A DNA stretch of 64,000 nt from Paraburkholderia sp. BL25I1N1 (GTDB lineage Bacteria > Pseudomonadota > Gammaproteobacteria > Burkholderiales > Burkholderiaceae): the NCBI RefSeq assembly GCF_003002025.1, contig NZ_PVZB01000005.1, positions 344,645 to 408,644 of the forward strand. The letters run 5' to 3'. Every line of letters begins with the position of its first letter. Within the stretch, counting starts at the first letter, position 1. The notes under the pieces are model-generated. The model searched no databases. It had not been told where the DNA came from and worked only from the letters and a program-made list of their open reading frames with translations. A program made the translations under genes and the position numbers. Positions 58,303 to 64,000 of the stretch are shown piece after piece.

Positions 58303-58959
58303 CTAATGAGTTTTCTTCTTCGCCACGGCCTTCTTCGAAGCTGCTTTGTTCGAGCTTGCTTTCGATGATTTGCCCGAGCTTGGCTTGGACGACTTGGTGG
58401 TGGCTTTCTTCGTAGTCTTGCCGCTCGCCGAGTGCTTGCCTTTGGCGCTCTTGTGCTTGCCCGACGATGCACGCGACCCCGACGGTTCCGAACTGCGCGC
58501 GCGGGCCGGCGGCACCGGATCGTTCCAGCTGAACGCGAGCATCTGCGCGCCGACGTAGCCGCAGCGGAACTTGAGATCCGCGGGATCGCCGCTGCCGCTC
58601 TGCCGGATGCCGAGCCCTTCGACGGTGACGATATTGTCTACCTTGACGCGCTGCTTGCCCTCGTCGAACGAATCGTTCCAGGGCGTGACCGACGCATGCG
58701 CGCTGTCGAACGAACTAGGTGGAAATTCGACATGGTCGAAGGCGGTCGACGTGCTGGCGACAAAGTTGCCATGGGCTGCGCAGTCCGCAACGAGCGGGTC
58801 CGCATGCAGGTCATTGACAAATTTGTTGACGAGATCGTTGTGCTGTTCGAGTTGATCGGCGAATGCGGGAGCAGAGCATATGAGCGAGAGACTCGCCGCA
58901 CATGTTGCCAACCGGCCGACCAGCCGCAGCAATCGGCGCGGTACGTTGGTGCGATCCAT
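58303..58959 (-). CDS. BspC-like secreted protein with lysine-rich C-terminal tail
   Basis: 218 residues. Sec signal peptide with likely cleavage after Ala34 (SAPAFA). The globular part (35-150) has two Cys (DCAAHG and FRCGYVG) that could form a disulfide, and matches what is annotated as a BspC domain in Burkholderia. Residues 155-218 are almost only Lys, Ser, Ala, Thr and Gly, resembling histone H1 tails. Function unknown; the basic tail could bind nucleic acid, LPS or teichoic-like polyanions. Confidence 0.75.
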   Translation of the reverse strand: MDRTNVPRRLLRLVGRLATCAASLSLICSAPAFADQLEQHNDLVNKFVNDLHADPLVADCAAHGNFVASTSTAFDHVEFPPSSFDSAHASVTPWNDSFDEGKQRVKVDNIVTVEGLGIRQSGSGDPADLKFRCGYVGAQMLAFSWNDPVPPARARSSEPSGSRASSGKHKSAKGKHSASGKTTKKATTKSSKPSSGKSSKASSNKAASKKAVAKKKTH

Positions 58960-59127
58960 CTAGTTAGTTAGACGCTAATGAGACATGAGGCACGTAAGAT
59001 GCCCGGCAAGAGGGTGGAGTTCAATCCTGACACAAATATTTTCCTGTTGGGAGTGTGTGGGCCCGGGCGGCTCGACGAAGCCAAGTCGCTGTTCGCCGTC
59101 AATACGCGTTCCGTGCCCGCGCGAGTG

Positions 59128-59811
59128 TCAGGTGCGTGGTCCGCCCAGCCGGTATCTCCGCACATCATAGGTGGTGACCCACGCCGGACGGTAGACCGAG
59201 ATCAACGCCGTCGACATGCCGGTGAACCACGATTCCCCGGTGGCAAGCAGGAACACGCTGAATGCGTAGCCGGCGGGCACCACGGCCATCGAACCGTCGG
59301 CGAGCGCGATATGAATGCCGAGGGCGGCGGCCGCCGTGAGCGACACGGCGATGGCAGGCGAAACAAAGCCCTGGCCGAGAATGAACATGAAGAGATTGCG
59401 TGGCAGCCACGCGATGCTGATGCGCTGGAGCAAAGTGGAAATGCCGACCGGCAGTGCACCGTACACGAGGAACGTAAGTGCGATGCCCTGCCATGGCGCA
59501 TCGAAGACGACGGCGGCAAGACCCGTGACCACCGCCATGGCGATCAGCGCCAACGCCCAGTCGAACAACGTGACGACTAGCGTGGCGCCGAGCAGATGCA
59601 TGACCGTGCCGTCGTCGAGCCACGCATTACTTGCCCACAGCACCGACACTGCGACGATGATCGCAAGCCAGACATGCTGCAGTGTGCCGTCCTGAAGTCG
59701 TTTGAAAGGATTTTTCCACAGCGCGAGCGCGACCACTATCGCAGTGGCGATCCAGCCACCGACAGCGACCCAGAACGGAAGCGGTGTGTAGAGGAAACCC
59801 ATGAGTCTCAT
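59128..59811 (-). CDS. CbiM-like energy-coupling factor transporter permease
   Basis: 227 residues from the ATG at 59811 (59802 also possible), with six or seven membrane helices. The central MHLLGATLVVTLFDWALALIAMAVV and the QRISIAWLPRNLFMFILGQGF region fit the CbiM/NikM S-component family (cobalt or nickel uptake). It lacks the metal-binding N-terminus (MHIPDG) of true CbiM, and no CbiQ or CbiO gene is near, so the substrate is doubtful. The open frame upstream of 59811 is not like the family. Confidence 0.75.
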   Translation of the reverse strand: MRLMGFLYTPLPFWVAVGGWIATAIVVALALWKNPFKRLQDGTLQHVWLAIIVAVSVLWASNAWLDDGTVMHLLGATLVVTLFDWALALIAMAVVTGLAAVVFDAPWQGIALTFLVYGALPVGISTLLQRISIAWLPRNLFMFILGQGFVSPAIAVSLTAAAALGIHIALADGSMAVVPAGYAFSVFLLATGESWFTGMSTALISVYRPAWVTTYDVRRYRLGGPRT

Positions 59812-59914
59812 ATTACTCGTTGGACGAGAAAAGGTGTGAGCGGATTCCATGCCAGCAGGCGCAAACGCTGCCGGAAAGTGCTCGCCCGGATTCCGTTGCG
59901 CGCGCCGGCGGCGT

Positions 59915-60793
59915 TCATCCAGGGCCTGGTGCGAGCGGGTCCGGTGCGGGCCCGACGCACGGCGCATCTCCGTACGGTGCGCCTGGTTCTGCCGCCATGG
60001 GCAACAACGCAGCGGTGTCGTTAGCCGGCAACGGATACTGGAAGCGCCGCCGCGCGCGACGCCGTAACGGCACCACGCCGGGTTGGCCCATGATCGGGCG
60101 CACCGGGCCGTCGCCGCCATTGCGCAGCACCTGCAAATGATTCGACAGCCAGCCGTTATAGAGCGCGACCGCGGCCGCGCGATTGGGCGCGCCGAGCTGC
60201 TGGAATATGCTGGTCAGATGGATCTTGACCGTGCCTTCGCTGATGCCGAGCGTGCGCGCGATCATCTTGTTGGTGCTCCCCATATGGACGCAGCGCATGA
60301 TCTGCTGCTGACGGGGCGACAGTACGTTGGCCAGTCTGGCGCGACGCGGCGGTGGGCTCTTTTCGTCGAACGGCCGGATGGTGAGGTCCGGTGGCAGCGG
60401 GGGATCGAGCGCCAGCGCGCCGGGCGGCACGTAGTGACCGCCCAGCAGCACCATTTCAAACGCGCGCACGATCAAGCAGGGATCGGTGTCGCGCGGCACG
60501 ACGCCGAGCACGCCTTCGTCCATGAGATCTCGCACGGCGGCCGGCGAGATCTGATCGGACAGCACGGCAATGCGCAGATCGGGGTAATGGCTGAGCAGAT
60601 GGCGAATATCGGCGATTGACATCCAGTCCTGCCAATCGACCAGCAGCAGGTCGGGCCGCTGACGCTTGAGCGTGCGTTCGACCTGACGCCAGTCTTGTGC
60701 TTCGTTGAAACGCGCCAGGCGGTCGATTTGCCGCAGCAGTGCTTTGAGCCCGTCACGTCGTTCCGCGTCTGAGTTGAGTATCGAGAATCGCAT
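59915..60793 (-). CDS. LuxR/NarL-type response regulator with atypical receiver
   Basis: 292 residues. Receiver-like domain (1-120) with Asp9 and the putative phospho-acceptor Asp53 (LLLVDWQDW), but the conserved Lys is replaced by Arg (GVVPRDTDP). LuxR-type HTH at about 155-215 (LSPRQQQIMRCVHMGSTNKMIARTLGISEGTVKIHL). A 70-residue Arg- then Pro/Ala-rich tail follows. No sensor kinase gene is adjacent, so the input signal is unknown and phosphorylation is uncertain. Confidence 0.87.
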   Translation of the reverse strand: MRFSILNSDAERRDGLKALLRQIDRLARFNEAQDWRQVERTLKRQRPDLLLVDWQDWMSIADIRHLLSHYPDLRIAVLSDQISPAAVRDLMDEGVLGVVPRDTDPCLIVRAFEMVLLGGHYVPPGALALDPPLPPDLTIRPFDEKSPPPRRARLANVLSPRQQQIMRCVHMGSTNKMIARTLGISEGTVKIHLTSIFQQLGAPNRAAAVALYNGWLSNHLQVLRNGGDGPVRPIMGQPGVVPLRRRARRRFQYPLPANDTAALLPMAAEPGAPYGDAPCVGPAPDPLAPGPG

Positions 60794-60956
60794 GCATGTC
60801 TCCAGATGAGTCGGGCGAAGTGGCGCGATGCGTGCGCACGGCGCGTGAGAGCCGGATGCGTTCGCGATGCGTCGCCATGCCTATGATGACAAATTCCCTT
60901 CTGTTTGACGGCCTGTCCAAAAGGCATAAGAGGAATGACGTAAAACCGGGCGAGCA

Positions 60957-60987
60957 CAAAAAAGCCCCGCGCGCGACGGGGCTTTTC
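60957..60987. terminator. Terminator after the DUF2863 gene
   Basis: AAAAAAGCCCCG, loop CGCGCGA, CGGGGCTTTT: a strong stem with a T-run on the minus strand (six) and plus strand (four). Confidence 0.9.
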
Positions 60988-61027
60988 AATGTCGACTCCG
61001 GCGCGCAAAACGCGCCGGCGAAGAGGG

Positions 61028-62242
61028 TCAATGGAAGTGCGGCTGCGCGGGTTCCGCGTCCTCCGGCATTTCGGCGTGGACGATTTCGCCAAGCGGATCG
61101 GCATACAGCGGTACGCCGCAGTCGTCGCAATATTCCGGCTCGAAGCGGCCGGCGTGGCGGCGCACTTCGGTCACGCCGGTTTCCTTGAGCAACGCGACGA
61201 TTTCTTCGAGCGGGTCGTCCGAAGCGGCGGTTTCCTGCGGTTCTTCGTCGATGCCGGGTTCGCCGTTCTCACGGCCGTACAGCGGCCACACGACGCCGTA
61301 GATCACGTCATTGCTGCCGCGGCGCGTGAAGCCGACGCGGTATTCGTCGATGCGGCGCTCGCCGAAGCCTGCGACAACGGCGCGCAACTCCTGCGGCGCG
61401 GCGCCGATCGTGTCGAACAGATAGCGCACGGCAGTGCGCACGGTATGAGGACGCACGCGTTCGTCGGCGTCGCGGCAGGCCGAGTAATAGGCGTCCGGCA
61501 GCAGGCACTCGAATTCGCAACCCGGCAACACCAGCGACAGATTGGCGCCGCCTTGTGTAGCCCATTGTTCAAGGCACTGCCCGCGTTCGATCCGGTTGCC
61601 GTGTTCTTCTTCCTGCCAGCGGAATGTCGGTTCGCCGACCGGCGCCGCGACCACGGCCAGCAGGAAGCGCGGGTCGGCCAGTATCGGCGAGGTTTCCGGC
61701 AGCTCGCCGAAATTCAATTTGACGTTGCCGCCAGCCATGGCTGCTTGCGCGAGTTGCTGGGCAATGCGCCAGGTTTCGACATGATGACGCGGCAGTTGAT
61801 CGATGCTGTACAGGAACGGCGCCAGGGCGACCCGCGTGTTGGTCGCGAGCACGTGCGCTTGCAGATGTGCGCGCAGGGCGTCGGCGGCGTCGGCCTTGAG
61901 CGGGCCGGACGGGATCATGTAGCGCGTCCACGCGAGCACCGGCGCGGCGATCAGCAGCGCCTCGTAAGGCACGCCTTCATGTTCGACGATGAACGACTCG
62001 CTATGGGTTTCCGCCATGTCGGCGAGCGCCCCGTAGGCATCGGGATGATTTTGCTGCAGATGGTCGAGCGCGGCATCCAGCGTGGTCTGGTTGGCGTTGC
62101 GAACGATTTTGGCCAGCAGCGCGTCGAGTTTCGCTTCCCAGAAGCGGTCCTCGGTGCGGCTGCCCGACGCGAAAAGCGCGAGCGAGAGACCGACAAGCTT
62201 GTCGGCATCGGGGGGGAGACGTTTGGCGATTCGCGAGCGCAT
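61028..62242 (-). CDS. DUF2863 family protein
   Basis: 404 residues, a Burkholderiales-restricted family as far as I know. No membrane segment or signal peptide. A single CxxC pair sits near the C-terminus (PEYCDDCGVPLYADP, about residues 380-395), followed by an acidic and His-ending tail (PAQPHFH), which might bind metal. The middle is rich in Ala/Leu helices (residues 40-200). Function unknown. Single gene with its own terminator. Confidence 0.85.
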   Translation of the reverse strand: MRSRIAKRLPPDADKLVGLSLALFASGSRTEDRFWEAKLDALLAKIVRNANQTTLDAALDHLQQNHPDAYGALADMAETHSESFIVEHEGVPYEALLIAAPVLAWTRYMIPSGPLKADAADALRAHLQAHVLATNTRVALAPFLYSIDQLPRHHVETWRIAQQLAQAAMAGGNVKLNFGELPETSPILADPRFLLAVVAAPVGEPTFRWQEEEHGNRIERGQCLEQWATQGGANLSLVLPGCEFECLLPDAYYSACRDADERVRPHTVRTAVRYLFDTIGAAPQELRAVVAGFGERRIDEYRVGFTRRGSNDVIYGVVWPLYGRENGEPGIDEEPQETAASDDPLEEIVALLKETGVTEVRRHAGRFEPEYCDDCGVPLYADPLGEIVHAEMPEDAEPAQPHFH

Positions 62243-62380
62243 AAATCCGGAAATTGGGGTGCACAGAACCTTATATTCTAGTCTTTTCTATGCCGCCATA
62301 TTGTTTGGCCGGCAATGCCGGATGAATTAAGACGTTTCTACACTAAAAATCAGAGCTGCCGAGCGGACCTGTCGGGGCCT

Positions 62381-62410
62381 TTGCATGACGACCTGACCTG
62401 ATGATATAAG
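62381..62410 (+). promoter_or_regulatory. Putative promoter of the AI-2E family transporter gene
   Basis: TTGCAT (62381-62386), 18-bp spacer and TATAAG (62405-62410), about 100 bp before the GTG start. Confidence 0.5.
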
Positions 62411-62511
62411 ACGCCCCGGGCGCATGACTCGCTCCTATACTGACCCTTTCAGGGCGCTCGACAAACCTACGTCCGCTCGTCACTGGAGCTTGGCGCAACA
62501 GGAGATTCATC

Positions 62512-63627
62512 GTGAAATCGGACCAACTGATCGAACGTCTTGCCGCGGTTTTCGCGCTGATTATTCTGGTGGGCGGTTCGCTGCTGGTGCTGGCGCCTTT
62601 TACGACCGCGCTGCTGTGGGGCGCGATTCTCAGCTATAGCTCGTGGGGCTTGTACCGGCGGCTGACCGCTGCCCTGGGCGGCCGTCGTAAAGGGGCCGCC
62701 ACCTTGATCGTGTTGATCATCCTGATTGTGGTGCTTGGCCCGTTTGTGTACGCGGGATTTGCCTTTGGGGCGCACGTGCACGAGATCGTCGCGCTGGTGC
62801 AGCGGCTCTTCGAGGCCGGCTTGCCGGATTTGCCACCGTGGGTTGCCCGGATTCCGCTGGTGGGTTCTAACATCGAGGCATTCTGGGAGCGGCTCACAAG
62901 TAGCAATTCGGAACTGATCGCGCAACTGCGTACGCTCGCGGCGCCCGCCGGCAAATGGATTCTGGCGGCCGCGATTGCTATTACGCACGGCCTCGGGCTG
63001 CTGGCATTGAGCATCGTGCTGGCTTTCTTTTTCTACACAGGCGGGGAGGGCGCGGCTGCCTGGCTGACTGCGGGCATGCGGCGTATTGCCGGCGAGCGCG
63101 CCGATTATCTGTTGGCACTCGCCGGCAGCACGGTGAAAGGCGTTGTCTACGGAATTCTCGGCACGGCGCTCGTGCAAGGTATTCTGGCTGGTTTTGGATG
63201 CTGGATCGCCGGTGTGCCGGCACCGGCGTTGCTCGGGTTGGCGACATTCTTCCTGTCGGTGATACCGGGCGGCCCTGTTGTCGTCTGGTTGCCCGCGGCA
63301 ATCTGGCTGTACCACGGCGGCGCGACGGGGTGGGCGATCTTTTTGGTGGTGTGGGGCGTGCTGGCCGTCGGCATGTCCGACAATGTCATCAAGCCGATCC
63401 TGATCGGCAAGAATAGCGACATGCCTCTGATTCTGGTGATGCTAGGTATCTTGGGCGGTGCATTTGCTTTTGGATTCCTTGGGGTTTTCATCGGACCGAC
63501 TTTGCTGGCGGTCGCGTATACCGTGCTTCACGACTGGACGATCGGCGCGCCCGCTGCGCGCGCCTCGACGCCCGACGTGAAGGCGCTTGTTGTCGATGAG
63601 CCGGGCGCCGTAAAAAAGGTGCCCTGA
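62512..63627 (+). CDS. AI-2E family transporter (YdiK/TqsA-like)
   Basis: 371 residues with about eight membrane helices: pairs at 12-45 and 62-90, a hydrophilic segment (95-150), then helices at 155-180 and 210-345. The signature LGLATFFLSVIPGGPVVVWLPAAIWL and the SDNVIKPILIGKNSDMPLILVMLGILGGAFAFGFLGVFIGPTLLAV block define the family (PF01594). Members export AI-2 or drive Na+/H+ exchange; the substrate here is not known. Start is GTG with AGGAG upstream. Confidence 0.92.
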   Translation: MKSDQLIERLAAVFALIILVGGSLLVLAPFTTALLWGAILSYSSWGLYRRLTAALGGRRKGAATLIVLIILIVVLGPFVYAGFAFGAHVHEIVALVQRLFEAGLPDLPPWVARIPLVGSNIEAFWERLTSSNSELIAQLRTLAAPAGKWILAAAIAITHGLGLLALSIVLAFFFYTGGEGAAAWLTAGMRRIAGERADYLLALAGSTVKGVVYGILGTALVQGILAGFGCWIAGVPAPALLGLATFFLSVIPGGPVVVWLPAAIWLYHGGATGWAIFLVVWGVLAVGMSDNVIKPILIGKNSDMPLILVMLGILGGAFAFGFLGVFIGPTLLAVAYTVLHDWTIGAPAARASTPDVKALVVDEPGAVKKVP

Positions 63628-63645
63628 ATAAATTCCAGATAACGC

Positions 63646-63674
63646 TTGCAAGGCGGGTTCGGGCTCGCTAGAAT
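63646..63674 (+). promoter_or_regulatory. Upstream promoter of the ribosomal RNA operon
   Basis: TTGCAA (63646-63651), 17-bp spacer and TAGAAT (63669-63674), followed by CTCGCT. It lies 19 bp after the transporter stop codon. Confidence 0.65.
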
Positions 63675-63777
63675 CTCGCTCTTTCGTGCTTCGGACAACG
63701 GGGCACGGGAGGCGGGAGAGCCAGCAGTGGCAAGGCTTTCAGCGAAGCGGGCAGGTTCAGGAAGTTAGAAAAACCTG

Positions 63778-63806
63778 TTGACGGCGTAGCGGAAGTTCTT
63801 CATAAT
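63778..63806 (+). promoter_or_regulatory. Downstream promoter of the ribosomal RNA operon
   Basis: TTGACG (63778-63783), 17-bp spacer and CATAAT (63801-63806), followed by the same CTCGCT as in the upstream promoter. An A-rich stretch (GAAGTTAGAAAAAC) just ahead could serve as an UP element. Confidence 0.75.
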
Positions 63807-64000
63807 CTCGCTTCTCTGCTGCTGATGCAGCGACGCAGAACGAAGCGGTGCCGGGTGGTTGTGATGTTGACGACCTGCGGTGCGGGTTCGGTGGTGAATG
63901 CGTACTCGATCTTTAAAAATTAACAGCCGATAAGTGTGGGCGCTTGATGCGCGACGCGCCGGCGGGCCCTTCGGGATCTGCCGGAACAAGCGAAAGTATC
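63807..64000 (+). other. rRNA operon leader (16S gene begins beyond the window)
   Basis: Contains GATCTTTAAAAATTAACAG (63909-63927), a boxA-like antitermination element, then the AGCCGATAAGTGTGGGCGCTT sequence seen ahead of 16S rRNA genes in Burkholderiales and a GC-rich dyad at 63955-63985. No mature 16S sequence is reached. Confidence 0.8.

Noticed and set aside
58978..59580. Plus-strand frames opposite the CbiM-like permease
   Set aside because: Arg/Gly/Asp-rich shadow translation with no family resemblance; the minus-strand permease has coherent membrane helices.

Overview
The window is high-GC chromosomal DNA from a betaproteobacterium, most likely Burkholderia sensu lato (Paraburkholderia or Burkholderia). 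The order rpsO-pnp-quinone oxidoreductase-tpiA-secG-tRNA-Leu-nuoABCDEFGHIJKLMN-DUF2818 and families such as DUF3619, DUF3106, DUF2863 and DUF1178 point to Burkholderiales. I see no insertion sequence, prophage or CRISPR array. All names come from reading the translated sequences; no database search was run.

Layout. 0.1-2.2 kb (minus): SDR oxidoreductase, LOG-family hydrolase and a PhaD-like TetR regulator. 2.4-5.1 kb (minus): PlcP-like metallophosphoesterase, GT4 glycosyltransferase and diacylglycerol kinase behind a PHO-box-like direct repeat, which looks like a phosphate-starvation lipid-remodelling operon. 5.4-7.7 kb (minus): ECF sigma factor, DUF3619, DUF3106 and RDD protein with overlapping or nearly touching genes. 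8.1-15.2 kb (plus): ilvI-ilvH-ilvC, psd-pssA and leuA, that is branched-chain amino acid and phosphatidylethanolamine synthesis. 15.3-17.7 kb (minus): beta carbonic anhydrase and SulP transporter behind a structured leader. 17.9-20.0 kb: a lipoprotein and an orphan periplasmic binding protein.

20.2-25.7 kb (plus): rpsO, pnp, a quinone oxidoreductase, tpiA, secG and tRNA-Leu(GAG). 25.8-41.8 kb: complete 14-subunit complex I operon, DUF2818 and a NUDIX hydrolase. 42.0-43.0 kb: a small two-gene module (HicA-like small protein plus HTH protein) behind a 42-bp palindrome. 43.1-54.2 kb: two facing acyl-CoA catabolism operons. The plus-strand one has paired acyl-CoA dehydrogenases and paired MaoC hydratases. 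The minus-strand one has 3-hydroxyacyl-CoA dehydrogenase, enoyl-CoA hydratase, histidine phosphatase, an APH-type kinase and an ACAD11-type dehydrogenase. Similar ACGAYCGT-core palindromes sit at both promoters.

54.3-63.6 kb: aminotransferase, PIN protein, YaaA, M14 carboxypeptidase, BspC-like secreted protein, CbiM-like permease, LuxR-type regulator, DUF2863 and an AI-2E family transporter. The last 370 bp hold two tandem promoters and the leader of a ribosomal RNA operon whose 16S gene starts beyond the window.
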